In this document: positions 33,795 through 45,799 of the stretch, in pieces
Layout: each line of letters begins with the position of its first letter
How positions within the stretch are numbered: the stretch's first letter is position 1
Source of the DNA: Epiperipatus broadwayi
Lineage: Eukaryota > Onychophora > Udeonychophora > Euonychophora > Peripatidae
Reading direction: 5' to 3'
DNA: 64,000 nucleotides
Assembly: GCA_028023455.1 (NCBI GenBank)
Contig: JAQFVV010000050.1
Coordinates: forward strand, 3,288,626-3,352,625
Position numbers and translations under genes: made by a program
The notes under the pieces: model-generated
Databases searched by the model: none
Told to the model about the DNA's origin: nothing
What the model saw: the letters and a program-made list of their open reading frames with translations, nothing else

Positions 33795-35665
33795 GTCTTG
33801 TTATTTTATCCCACCTTTTACTTTTCTTTTAGATTTGGATCTTGGCATGGCCAAGCATTCAGTTAGAGTCAAATCCGACTCAGTGCTGGTTGAAATAACC
33901 TTGGTGTCATGCACTATCAGTTCTGGATTTAAAGTACTGGATGTTTTTATTAAAACATGTTGAATTGACAAGAGCAGATCAGAATTTTGTAACTGCATGG
34001 GTTCAAGAATCTGAAACCCCTCTATTTTGTTAAGTTCTGCATGGCTTAACAAGAGAAGATTGGCAGATTCTGGTTGTTGAGGTTTACTATGGATGGGCAA
34101 AGCCATCTGCCTGTGGAGTGGAGTCACATCTTCATATCAGTGGAACTTCAATCTTCTTAGCTTGCATTTATTACAAATCCTGCTTGGGCAATTCCTAACC
34201 AAATGTGTATGTAGGTGATAGAAGAACTGCAGTGGTATGCCCCGAAAGGATATTATAAGCAGGCCCAACTTGGCACAGTGAATCATAGGTATAACTGTTG
34301 ACAAAATTCCTTTGCTCAAAGAAATTGTAAAAAAGATGAAATTGGTCAGGACAGGCACATTCACCTTTTTTTTCAGGATGTAATTGAAGCCTGAAATGGT
34401 GACAAAGGACTTGAGCAATCTTCGCCAATCAGCTTGCTCGAAAGTCAAGTAACAATTCCTGACATGGCCAGACAATGTAATCATTCTGTCCACATCTATT
34501 GAAACAACCCCATTTCAATTCAAGAATTTAAATTGAATTTAACACTATTTGTTTTTGATGTGAATCATTGTATTCTATAATCATGTATCTATTGTTTAGG
34601 TAACTAAGTAATTTGTGGATGTGGGTCCTAAATTTCTTGGCTGTCAATTCTTTGCAAAGTGCATCCATTGGAAGCATAAATAAATCTTTATGAATGTTTG
34701 TAATTGCTAGTATGCTTGTTTTATTGCTATAATAGTTTAAGAATGACCAGTTCCATTATGGAAGACTGGCTGCATAAAAATCTATGATAATCCTATTGAT
34801 TTCTGATTGATTAAGGTTTGTATAGGATAACATTTTCTTCAATCAGCATACTTTGATCAGTATTTGTAATACCTTCATCCAATATATTAAATAGATCATG
34901 ATTTGTCTGGAGTTCATTAACTGATTGCACTTTAGAATTGCTGGCGTGAAATTTTACCATATTAGCATAAGATTGTTTCAGAGGTTTAGATTCATTTATA
35001 ATAGCTTGTGAAGTCAAGGGCTCAAATAGCTTGTGAAGTCAAGGGCATAGTTCTGCTGGCATCATATGCTTCCTAACAATTGTGTAGTTGGATAATGGTA
35101 TGTTGTTATTATTTAGAACACTATTATCTTTAGGCCTCTTAATATTATTAACATTAATTTTTCCTGATTTTTGGAAATTCATCAAGTTTAATAATTTCTT
35201 CACTATCTTCAGAACTATTAGGGTTGTCTTCTAAGTTTTATTTATTATTTGATGCAGAAGGTTTATTAATATTAAAATATTCTTGGTTAATCTTTTTAGT
35301 GCTGTATTTAGCTTTCGTATGTTTTCCTAAAGCCTTCATGGGTTTTTTAGCATTAATAATGTTAAAATCTCTATTTTTCATTCCAATACTATTAACATTA
35401 TTCCTAATGATGTCTGTGGTGAGTTTATTTTTGGTCTGATTAAAGTCCAACTTTGAATTTATATAGATTAAGGACTGTTCTTTACTAGGAAAATTTTTTT
35501 GATTCAAAAAATTAAAGTCAAAATAATCTTTACTTACCTTTCTTTGAGAGCTTCTCTTTTGCTTAGAGTTTTTTATGGCATCCATATTAGATTCAGTGAC
35601 TTTATTGCTTCATTTTGTATCTTTGTTAATCTCATAGTCATGATGAATATCAAAACTCATCTTTT
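33795..35665 (-). pseudogene. LINE ORF1 (gag-like) relic
   Basis: Upstream of the endonuclease on the same strand lie several broken frames (35585-35238, 35017-34811, 34493-34137, 34127-33801) that together fit one ORF1 of about 600 codons. A likely start is MSFDIHHDYEINKD near 35661. The first part is Lys/Asn-rich and basic. Near 34200-34140 the sequence HLHTHLVRNCPSRICNKCK is a damaged zinc-knuckle cluster, as in gag-like ORF1 proteins. The C-terminal part is Ser/Lys-rich. Stops and frameshifts show it is non-functional. Confidence 0.7.
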
Positions 35666-35779
35666 CCACAAAAAAGTGATAAAAAGATAAAATAAACAAA
35701 ACTTTAAGATTTTGTAAAGAAAAGCAATATTTTTTGATAGAATTTATACAAAAAAAAAACAGCCAGAAACAGCAGAAGT
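35666..35779 (-). other. Probable 5' leader of the LINE
   Basis: This is the interval between the LINE's presumed ORF1 start and the 409-bp tandem repeat. It is AT-rich with an A9 run and shows no clear promoter motif. Confidence 0.3.
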
Positions 35780-35982
35780 ATTAAAGGAGGTTTAAAGTAT
35801 ATATTTGTGCTAGAGATAATCTCTAGTTTCAAAAATGATTAGTAATAATCATTATTGTATTTATCTGAAATAGATGGTGTCAAAGTTGCTAGTGGAGGGA
35901 GTTTGACAATGGTAAATGAAAATTTAACAATTTACTCTAGGTAAATAATTTGCATATAATAGAGATATATATGAGAGATAGT

Positions 35983-36035
35983 GACCTGGGCCAACTGATG
36001 AGTGCTGGTTCAGCACGAAATGCATCTTGGGGGTC
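35983..36035 (+). ncRNA. Type I hammerhead ribozyme, copy 1
   Basis: All catalytic parts are present in order. Stem I is CCAA (35991-35994) with TTGG (36027-36030), and an outer GACC (35983-35986) pairs with GGTC (36032-36035) across an internal loop. The core CTGATGA (35995-36001) is exact. Stem II is GTGCTG/CAGCAC, 6 perfect pairs with GTT loop (36002-36016). GAAA follows at 36017-36020. Stem III is a minimal AT-GC-AT (36019-36025), and C36026 is the cleavage nucleotide. Very short stem III is typical of retroelement hammerheads that work best as tandem dimers. Confidence 0.8.
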
Positions 36036-36391
36036 ATTTATATTTTATTACATCTTTATTTATATGAATTTGAAAAGAATGGGGAAGTGTGGAGGTGTTT
36101 ATTATATCTATAAAGATATTACATAAGGGACAGAGAAAGGTGAATAACTCCGTGTGTGTAAATTTTAAAAAAATCAGATATATTAATCTTTAACTGAGGT
36201 TTAAAGTTTATATCTGTGCTAGAGATAATCTCTAGTTTCAAAAATGATTACTAATAATCATTAGTGTATTTATCTAAAATGGATGGCATCAATGTTGAGA
36301 GTGGAGGGAGTTTGACAATGGTAAATAAAAATGTAACAATTTACTCTAGATAAATACTTTGCATATAATAGAGATATATATGAGAGATAGT

Positions 36392-36444
36392 GACCTGGGA
36401 CAACTGATGAGTGCTGGTTCAGCATGAAATGCATTTTGGGGGTC
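36392..36444 (+). ncRNA. Type I hammerhead ribozyme, copy 2
   Basis: It has the same layout as copy 1, 409 bp downstream: CTGATGA at 36404-36410, GTGCTG/CAGCAT with a closing G-U pair (36411-36425), GAAA at 36426-36429, stem III AT-GC-AT, and U36435 as the nucleotide before cleavage. Inner stem I has three pairs instead of four (ACAA against TTGG). The outer GACC/GGTC pairing is kept. Probably weaker than copy 1 but not obviously dead. Confidence 0.7.
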
Positions 36445-36525
36445 ATTTGTCTTTTATTATATCTTTACTTATATGAATTTGAAAAGAATGGGGAAGTGTG
36501 GGTGTTTATTATATCTACAAAACTA

Positions 36526-37114
36526 TTTAATCCTGCTCCCTATAGTTGTGTGTATTATACCTATCTTTATAGTGTTCTTAGTACAGTTTCATATTTTATT
36601 TTAAATATTTCTTTCTGTTTTGTTGTGTTTCATATAACTGTCCATATTGAGATAGTTACTGAAATGCTGTATCTGGTTTAGTATAGTAGTATGAAAGCAG
36701 ATTCTAAGGCTCAAACTCCATGGATTGCAATTCCAAATGTTCCATTTTGTTGCTCAAACGCCTTATAAATTTTCAAAAAATAATTCATTGATTATTTTAA
36801 TTTTACTTGCAGAAGCAATAAAATATTTTTATAGAGTTTGTTGCTTATATTGAGATAAATATAGATGTTTTTACATATGTCGTAAAAGATTTACCAACGT
36901 ATTTTATCTCCACTATTCAGTATAAATAAACAATTATTATTTGGTGGAAGAAAAGAATAAATATTTAACTGATCGTACTCGCATTTTTCCTAAACTTGAT
37001 TATATATTATCTGATGTTTGTGGTGACATTTTGGTAATAGTTATATATTGGACTATTTTCGTCATTTAATATTAAATATTGAATATTGAGATGACAATAG
37101 ATGGGCTGTTTAAA
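36526..37114. other. AT-rich intergenic, nothing recognised
   Basis: No feature is supported between the tandem repeat and the LINE 3' end. Confidence 0.4.
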
Positions 37115-37300
37115 GAGGATTCCACGATATTATAAAAGACCAGAAAGAGACCACATGTGAGATGGATGGATGAAATAAGAAAGTGTGTAGAGGTAATGTG
37201 GATAAGAGAGACTAGCCATCAGAGAAGATGGACTGAACTTAAAGAAACTTTTATTCTGCAGTGGATAATGATTGATGATGATGCTGATTGAATGTCTTTA
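37115..37300 (+). pseudogene. RTE-like LINE, 3' terminal coding scrap
   Basis: One plus-strand frame reads without stops through RKRPHVRWMDEIRKCVEV, then TSHQRRWTELKETFILQW, the C-terminal signature of this LINE family (RW-x-DEIRK ... W ... F-x-QW). A short ATG-rich tail (near 37268-37285) follows. It is heavily 5'-truncated and in the opposite orientation to the copy at 2.9 kb. It preserves the C-terminus better than the other copies. Confidence 0.8.
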
Positions 37301-39122
37301 GAAAAATTCAAACTTTATTTACATTTTTCAAATATTTCAACTATGAGTAATAGCACCTAGGTTAGTATAAAACCCAATGTTTTGAGTGGTATTAGTCTTA
37401 TTTCTTCTTCAAGTGTTACTCGCATTAACAGTGACAGTATTTGCATTGGAATCCAATCTTGACCATTAGATTTATGAATGTTGAATTTATGATAATACTC
37501 TAACCAAATGAGTTATTTGACAAATATTTTTTTTCATTATATTTTATTTACTTATTTTTAACAATTCTTCTTATTAAAAAATATTTGTTAAACCTTTACG
37601 AAATTTTAGTTATAATTATCCATCTTATAATGAAAGTGATGTAAAATGTGAAAATTAATACTTTAGTCCTCTCCTCCCTGATGTTTTTTAAAACTTTTTG
37701 GTTGTGTTATTTATTTTATAATAAATAATATAAGATTAGGAATTACTTAAATTGCATCATTATCAACTGAACTTGTTTAGACAGAAAACAGCTCACAAAC
37801 TACTTCAAAACCTTTTGTGTTAAGCCATTACAGTTTCATCATTCAAATTTATCAATGCAATTAAAAATAGAACATTTCGATGATTGTACAATTTTGGTTT
37901 TTTAAGTTGTTAGTAAATGTTATGGTCCATTTATAGTCTCGAGTTTTTAAATAATATTAAAAAAGCTTTGTAAATATATTATGTAATTAAATCAACAATA
38001 AAATATACAATATGATTTCTGAAATTTATAAGTAATAACATTGCTGTGATTTTAATGATAAATAAGTATAACCTGGATGAAGGATGGCCTATGGGTCTTC
38101 CTGTTTTGATTCTAAATATGTAACCTTGTTATAACTATATATAAAAAATTTATTTAAGCTACTAATAATTTTAAAAATATTAAAGTTTATTTTAGATATT
38201 TAAAAACAAACGGAATAAATCACTCTTTACCCAGGATATGAATTAAAAGTGTAGACACAAAAATACCTTTTTTTCGTTTTTGATCTGGAAAGTTATATCG
38301 ATTTACTTCTATATAGATTAAACAATTTAAATAATCTAAATAGGACTATTAATAAAATGTAAAATAAGTGGAGTAAATTTTAACTAACAAACGACAACAT
38401 ACAATTACTGTTTACTATAAGTTGTTTATCAAGTATTTTCAGAAATCGAGGTATAATCGTTTTAAATTAGATATCCAATAATAGATAGGATAGCAAACTA
38501 ATTTTTTTCTATATCATAATGGAATATTATATATTTACCAAAGTGGGAAAATACAAAATATAGAATTGTTGGTTAAAGTACTAATGAATATTGGATATAA
38601 CAGAAAACAAAATCCTTAATATCTAAATAAATTTAATAAATAATTTAGTAATTTAAATAATGACAGACGTACTAAAAGTAGATATTTATGCTTTTTCTAA
38701 ATAATAAATCAATTTACATAAATTAGTCAATAATTCTAAAAATGATAAACCTACAAAGTAAAAAATAATATCATTTACCAAATTAGATGTAAATATCATA
38801 AGTCATATTTAGGTAGAGGAAAACAGTAGAAATACCATTTACTTTCAAGATATATGAAAATTATATTTAAAAATTTCTTCAATTACTGTTTTAGATTTTT
38901 TTTAGCCTTAAAATTTGGTAAATTTGAAGTCCATTTTAAAACCATTTAAAAATAATAAATAGACATTTCTGATAAATAGATTTCAAAATTCCATAATAAT
39001 TAGGAAGTGCATTAGCATAGAATGTCAAAGTACTTAAAAAATAACAGGATATGTTCTAATTAATTTCAGTTGGAAATGATTACAATTTAAATAATCAAAA
39101 GTATTTTTTCATTATATTACAT
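37301..39122. other. Long AT-rich interval, nothing recognised
   Basis: About 1.8 kb without an open frame of interest or a repeat arm that I can define. Confidence 0.4.
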
Positions 39123-39280
39123 GTTAAAGCGGTCAAAACTCTTCATACAGTAGCGCCACTCAGTGCAAGCCAGAGTAATCAATGGATGCCAGAAGCCTTT
39201 TCATAAAATGTCTATCTAGTGCCTACTCAGCCAATATCCTCAGACTATGATGTGATCATGTGATGTTTAGTGGTATATTA
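39123..39280 (+). mobile_element. Foldback family D, left end
   Basis: It contains GTCAAAACTCTTCATACAGT, CACTCAGTGCAAGCCAGAGT and AATCAATGGATGCCAGAAG, matching the left arm of the full-length copy. It stops near CAATATCCTCAGACTATGA, just before the hammerhead-like part. A trace of the outer flank (GATCATGTGATGTTTAGTGG) follows directly. Confidence 0.75.
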
Positions 39281-39870
39281 CATGATATTATGATTTATTT
39301 ATAGAATTATAATTTAAATAATTCACGTATTTCATATAATTTTTGGTCATTCATTTATTTATATATAATAAATAAATAAATAAATCAGAATATCTGTTAT
39401 TTTTTCAGGATCAAATAAATGTAATTGCATAATAGAAATTAATGAATTCATTTTAATAGTGGATGTGATTCCTAAAAAAATATGTTATAAAAATTTAAAT
39501 TGTTTGTGCCATTTATTTATTATTTAACTTTAAATACCTCCTTGCCAAAACTGGTCACCATTTCTTCTCAAAGTTCTTCGTCTTATGACTTAAAACAACA
39601 CAGTCCTTTGTCAACGGTGTTAAGTCATTTGTAAAATTCATCAAAAACATGAAAACTGAAAGATCTAACATCTTGAAAAGATTTGCTGTGTAAAATTTAG
39701 TCACAAAAGTATTCCGTATTGTCTATTATAAAAAAAGATTAAATAATAATAATAATGGCTTATAAACCATAACAACTGTATCTATTGGAAGAATATTGGT
39801 ACTACTAATATTTTGCATAACAACACACATTCAATACAATAAGAAATTCTACCAAGAAAATCAAGAAATG
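39281..39870. other. AT-rich intergenic
   Basis: Nothing is recognised. The last 100 bp may be further decayed coding sequence of the Penelope-like relic that follows. Confidence 0.35.
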
Positions 39871-40640
39871 GTTAGGAGCTCACAGTAGAAGAACTTGAAA
39901 CCACAACCATAAATATCACTTTATATCATCCTAAAGTTTGTTTTCATTATGTTAACAAGACTCTTGTTTGTATGTGCTACAAAGTACTGTTACAAATATT
40001 CTGGATGCACATCAATAAAATATTCCCTTCAATTAAATTCACAATATAATCAGAACAAGAACAAATATTGGTACTCTTAGATGTTCCTGTGATAAGTCTC
40101 CTTCATGGTAAAATTAAAACTACAACATATAAAAAGCTCACACATATGGAAGTATACATAGCATATACATCCAATTGCACCAGAAACACAAACCATGGTA
40201 TTATTCTGAACAACCTCCTTTAAAGCAAACAAACTCTCATAATGAATAGTTAGTTTTTCATCAATTGTCATTAATAAAACCCCAAGTAAACAAAAAAAAA
40301 ACATCAAAAGAAAAAAACAAAATCTGCAATCAATGTGACTTCAATAAAGCTGTTCAAAGTCAAACAACCTATGAGTAATTTTAACACCTACAAAACCTAA
40401 AGTTTAAATACTGAAAAATAAAAACTGCCTCTATTAAATACCAAGTAAATGTGGAAAAAAGAATATTGGTAAGACTGATTGCCACATTGAGCAATTTAAA
40501 AAGCACAAACTGGTGTTTAGAAATGACAAAATAGATGTATCTAAAATAACAGACCATGTAAGTACCAATAAACGTGTTCAATTGGGAAAATAGAAAAATA
40601 TTGAATAGAAAGGAAAAATACAAAAAAATAAAATCTGTTC
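39870..40640 (+). pseudogene. Penelope-like element PLE-3, reverse transcriptase end and GIY-YIG
   Basis: From 39888 one frame reads EELETTTINITLYHP, FHYVNKTLV (the YVDD catalytic box, now YVNK at 39948-39959), HINKIFPSIKFTI, then LLDVPVISLLHGKIKTTTYK and KLTHMEVYIAYTSNC, the thumb-side FLDV...YRKPTHT blocks of Penelope-type reverse transcriptases. After frameshifts, about 40426-40560 reads CLY, KCGKKNIGKTDCHIEQFKKH, a GIY-YIG nuclease of the CGK-YIG-T type. This differs from PLE-1 and PLE-2 (YYGE). It is dead by stops, frameshifts and loss of the catalytic aspartates. Confidence 0.75.
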
Positions 40641-40824
40641 ATGTGACAATAGCAAATAACATCATATGGCAACCTACTATGATACTATGATAATATATAA
40701 TGTCTAGAAGCCACTAATTAATCTTGCTTTTAAGAAAAGGGGAAAAATCAGAAGGATCTACATAAATAAGCATATGTAAACAGGCATTTATTTTCATATA
40801 GCACTATGTCTACAATTGTATTGC

Positions 40825-41210
40825 ATTCAAATATCAGCCTTTCAAGCCAGTTGAGCATGTGCTTTGCAAGTGTTAATAATAAATGAATACTTTCCTTTCC
40901 AATACAAGATATAGTATTTATGCAGGAATAAAATAAATCCAGCTATTCCTATAACTCAAATATTTATATATGAGCAAATCTGAAGTCATTTATTCAGACA
41001 TCATAAATAGTAATATGAGTAGTATATCCTCACGCTTTCCTTGCCAGTACTTCAGATTTGCTCATATATAAGCATTTGAGTTGTAGGAATAAGTGGATTC
41101 ATTTTATTCCTGCATAAATACTATATCTTGTATTGGAAAGGAAAGTATTCATTTATTATTAACACTCGCAAAGCACATGCACAATTGGCTTGAAAGGCTG
41201 ATATTTGAAT
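40825..41210. mobile_element. Foldback element with 162-bp inverted arms
   Basis: The arm 40825-40986 (starting ATTCAAATATCAGCCTTTCA) is the inverse of 41049-41210 with only scattered differences, around a 62-bp unique spacer. No open frame is present and no relative is seen in the window. The sequence just outside the arms gives no clear target duplication. It is most likely a MITE or foldback transposon. Confidence 0.85.
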
Positions 41211-44200
41211 ATAAATAAGCATATTAAATTTCTATTGATTGTTGCCCTTGGAGTTTCTCCATTGATTAAAGCATTACTTTAAATTCAATATTCTCAAACT
41301 AAATGGCCTCATTCAATTCCTCTGCAAAGTACTTTCACTGGTCAGTCCAACATCTGAAAAGAAAAGACAGAATTTTTATATCTTGCAATAGTGTGTTATA
41401 TACTAACCTGAAGAATAGAGAAGAGTAATATTTAAAATGCTGTGTTATTCAAAAAGCCTGAGTTCAAATAAAGTTTGAATTTTTATACGAAAAATCATTT
41501 AAATTTAATATTAAATGAAGGTCACAGCTCATCTTATAATTACTACTTATTCTATCTTGCTCACTGTTGTCTTTTCATAAAGTTTGATGAAGAAAATTAC
41601 ATTAAATCCTAATTATTCTTTGTAATATATTATTTTTTTTCCTTAATAGAAGAAAATTGGTTGGAATTTACAAGAAGTCATATGAAAGGTCAAATAATAT
41701 TTTATGTTGTGAATTACAGCATTTAACGATAGTGTCTTAGAAGAATTTAATGGTCGATAAGGTATATCTGTAGTTTGTAAGCTAGTGCACTAAAGTTGAA
41801 AATGGCTGGTTCTTAATCTCTCCACATTAATCTATGTGGTATCAGTATAAAACTAAACATATTAATGTTCTTATTTCAAATAAAACTAAATACCATGTAA
41901 TTAACAATTTAGATGTCTTACAAGAAAACTCTTTCCTATATCCTGATCACATATAAATATAAAATCATTGATTACATACTCTAGTAGTTAAAATGGTAAT
42001 GGATTATGAAATTAATATTTAGTTAAGTGAAATAAAGATTTAATGGTCTGTACTTCAGAAAAGTTTATCAAACTCCAAAAGCAAGTGGTTAATTCATTAA
42101 TCAATCATATTATAATTAGGAATATTAACTATTCTTTCTTAATATCTGATGATTTTTTAGATTTTTATATTATATTTGTCAAGCACATTATGATCTAGAA
42201 ATACTCAAAATGAGATGTAACATTGTTATGTCATCATTTGGATCTTTGCAAATCAATTTTGTGCATTACAATTCTCTAAATATATTTATAAGTTGTTTTG
42301 CAGGGTCTTATTTTTTATATATTTATCCTCATACACAAATTTATTCATTAAAACTACTTTTTGCATTTGTCTTTCTTATTATAGCATTAAAACTTACCAT
42401 TAGCAAAATAAACATGTTACTAAGTTTGGTACAAAACATTCTATATATTGAAATTATTTATGCCTTTGTAACAATGAGAATTTGTTGAAACTTCTGTCTT
42501 GGATATATTCTCTTAATTTTACCACTTTGTATTATTTAACACTAATCTTCACAATAGAGTTTATTAAACTTTTAAATTATAATATATATCCTATTGAACT
42601 AGGGCTTTTAATTTATGTATCTCAATCATGAGGCACGACTAATTTTGAAGATAATGTCTCAATCTTTTTTTTAATATATCAAACATAAACATTCTTTACT
42701 TGACAATTTGGATACATATTTATAGTTAGAACTGTGTATATTTGCTGATCAATTTTATTCTCATAAAAATGAATGTCTGAGTTTATTATTATATGTAAGA
42801 CTTAGTGACTAGCAGCCTATCAAAATGTTAATTGACAAAGACTACAAGGATAGTTAAAAGCACTCCTAAGTGGATACACTTTTTAAGGTTATACTTTACA
42901 TATATCTAATTACCGTATTTATATATATATATACAATTATAAAATTACACACACATATACATATATATTACAAAGAAATCAAATTGTATGTCACATGACC
43001 TAATTTAACAATATATATATAGCCAACTAGCTCGAAACCATGGTTAAAAGGTTGGAGACAATTTGAAAGAGATATTGAATTCTATCTCTCTCAGCTTTTA
43101 TGTAAACAAAGCTAGATAGTGGATTATTGGTAAAGCTCCATCTAGTGATCATAAAATGCAAGCTATTAGCAAGTCACAAAATTTATAACTTGTTTTGTTT
43201 GTCATATATATATATGTATATATTGTAATGGACAATAAGTATATCAGTATCTAACACCAGAGTGTGCCACTAGACTCATAGCATAAATTGCCTTATCAAG
43301 ACATATCGTATGAAAACTTAGTAGTGAGGATTTTAAATATAAATATCTAACAGATACACCATTACTAATAGATATCTAAAATTGCCTCTAGATGATAGAG
43401 AACAGAGATTCTTGAGCAACTAGCAAAAGAGACAACAGCAAACAGATACTTATAACAAACAAAACAATTTTTTTAACTGTTCAATAAAATACACTTAAAT
43501 TAATAAAATGTAAATCATCCTCCCTTACACTGCCATATATTGCATTTGTTATTGTTAGACTTTGAACCCTCACAAAATCATACATTAACAATTCAGTATA
43601 ATCTCTGAAAAATTATTATTAAGTAATTCTATTATTTATATGATTCTGTGAGATATGTGTAGCTAACTAAAGATGTATGCATTTATTTTCTATTAAATTA
43701 AAATAATAAAACAGATTAAATGAACTTTAAATATTCACAATGTAAAGGCATTACAAAATTAGCTCAGTACAATATGCATTTGAGGCTACCCTGTGTTAAA
43801 AGTAAAACAATACTGTAAATAACTTCTAACAACCTGGAGCACAACTTAAAATCAAAAGCCACCTTTAAACCAAGATCAAAATCAGTTACCCATGCAAACT
43901 TCAAGCAGAAATAATATATATCAGGGAAATAAAATAACATTGATAAAATTCAAAAATCGCATAATAAAATATCTGCAGGATCACTATATTAAATGCAAAC
44001 ACATATATTCTATTATTTAATTTTAGATGCATGCATGAAATGAAATAATAGCAAACTTCTTACAAGTTCTAAGCACAATAAAATTAACTCACTAAACTAT
44101 ATACATTTTTCAAGAGCTCATTGCTATTGACCCATACATAACTTTTGTTTTTATTAATTTTGAAATATATTGTTTAAATGATTTTTGAATAGCTTCAGAG

Positions 44201-45690
44201 AAATGTTTTGTTAAACTAAATTTTAACTATTTAAACATTTAAATATTTCTTATATTCTTTTAAAACAGATTAACTCTAGGAGAAAGACTGATTTTATTAT
44301 TAAAATCATCTCTGTTATTTAAAACTCTTTTAGAAGAAGGAAGAGAAAAAAAATTACAAATATAATTTTTTTAATCTCAGATATTTGAAAACATAGACTA
44401 TTATATATAACTAAATTTTAAAAAGACTTTGTTAAAGATAATAGAAATTTTCAATAGTGTCCACACCCTAAAAAAATTTCAAAAGCATACCACAATATCA
44501 AATACAATAAACTAATGCAAGGGTTATAAATTAAGTATTAGAAATAAGTTAATATGAAAGATAAATAAAATAGATACATAAAATTATATAAATCGAATTA
44601 TATGTTGACCAATACCTCAAAAATGTACTAACATGTGGTAACCAGGATTTTAAAAGTTAAATTATTCATAAAGCAAATAAATTGGTAATCTTAAGTCCAA
44701 CATATGACTGAGAATAGACTGTTTCTTTATAAAGATAGAATTACACTTATGTATGTACATTTTTTATAGACATGACAAAAAAGAGGGCTATTTGGTAGTA
44801 AACTAGTGAAATCTTTTACCTTGACAGTTTTCAAATATTAGTCACAATCAGGTGTTTCATTTCCCCACTACAATTTGTCTTAAATTTTCTTCACTTTCAT
44901 TATTGAAAAGTATATCTGTTTTAACACCACTATTATATGTGAAGCTTGGGGTTTTGATATCTAATAAGACTCCATGGCCCAAAATAAAGTCCTTTAATGT
45001 CTTTTTAGCAGCACATCCTTATTAGTTCAACTTCTAATAGACATTCCTTGTACTTCAAGATGGCAGTAAAAGATGTTCTTGGTAAATGATAATCAGAAAC
45101 AGACAACAAAGATCAAAGATTTTTTTTTCTTTTTATTCAGTTACCAATTTTGGAAAAACATATTTTCTGATATAGTTAACCAAGCCAATAACTATTTCTA
45201 ATCACCAATGTTTACAATTTTTTTAGCTAAGTAAACATCATGTTTACAGATAACAATTAATTATCTTAATCCATAAAAATATGTTGAATTGGCATTCACA
45301 AAACATGAAACAAAACTTAATAAAAGAAATCACTTTTTAAAGAATCTCCCTTAATAATGAGATAAATTATTTTAACAAATATGTCTTAATTAATATTTAA
45401 TTAAACTTTGTTTTTATGACCTAACTTTTTCAAATAAATTTATTTAATTGAAATAAATTAGATTTTTATCTTTTTAAATCTAAATGGAAAATTGGTTCAA
45501 TTTTATTATAAGAACATACCTTTATCAATGTGTGTGTATGATTGTAATAGAAACCTAAACTTAATAAAAAAAATTTAATCTGATTTATGAAATCTGAATT
45601 AGTTAAGATTTTACTTCATTAACGCTTAAATAAATTAATATATATATGTGCTCTGTGCACAGTTAATGAAGCTATTAATAAATTGTCAAA
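41211..45690. other. Long AT-rich interval with short TA-rich runs
   Basis: About 4.5 kb without a supported gene. TA-type dinucleotide runs occur near 42920-42970 and 43207-43225. The 92-codon plus-strand frame at 42210-42488 is hydrophobic, AT-driven and carries no motif. I regard it as chance, though a small membrane peptide cannot be excluded. Confidence 0.4.
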
Positions 45691-45696
45691 ATTTTT

Positions 45697-45745
45697 ACTG
45701 CCAAGCGCTTTCAGGACAGTCTACAGTCCCATATTCATGGCAAGT
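45697..45745 (-). ncRNA. Hammerhead-like motif 3' of Penelope-like frame (PLE-2)
   Basis: Minus strand: stem I ACTTGCC (45745-45739) with GGCAGT (45702-45697), one bulged U, core ATGAATATGG, stem II GGAC/GTCC (4 bp), then CTGAAA, GCGC and UU. Compared with PLE-1, stem I and stem II have different bases but still pair, while GAAAGYGCTT is fixed. It sits about 60 nt after the end of the GIY-YIG frame, in the same relative place as in PLE-1. Confidence 0.6.
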
Positions 45746-45799
45746 TATTCTGTTAATAACTGTAAAACTATGCAAATTTTATGCAAATTTATATGCAGA

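Larger units (their letters stand above)
35780..36525 (+). mobile_element. Retrozyme-like tandem repeat, 409-bp period, about 1.8 units
   Basis: The segment from 35787 (GAGGTTTAAAGT) to about 36112 is repeated from 36196 to about 36522 with roughly 90% or better identity at an exact 409-bp offset. Each unit carries a hammerhead motif on the plus strand, with predicted cleavage after 36026 and after 36435, so exactly one 409-nt unit (36027-36435) lies between the two sites. Tandem units separated by type I hammerheads define retrozymes. No protein is encoded. It abuts the 5' side of the minus-strand LINE but has the opposite transcription sense. Confidence 0.75.

Noticed and set aside
35780-36525. 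The 409-bp tandem as 5' promoter monomers of the adjacent LINE
   Set aside because: It abuts the LINE's 5' side, but its hammerheads lie on the opposite strand to the LINE and a related motif occurs alone at 10.35 kb. An independent element fits better, though this is not fully excluded.
42210-42488. 92-codon hydrophobic frame as a small membrane protein
   Set aside because: It is AT-driven, with Ile/Leu/Phe/Tyr enrichment expected from base composition, no start context or conserved motif, and no neighbour supporting it.
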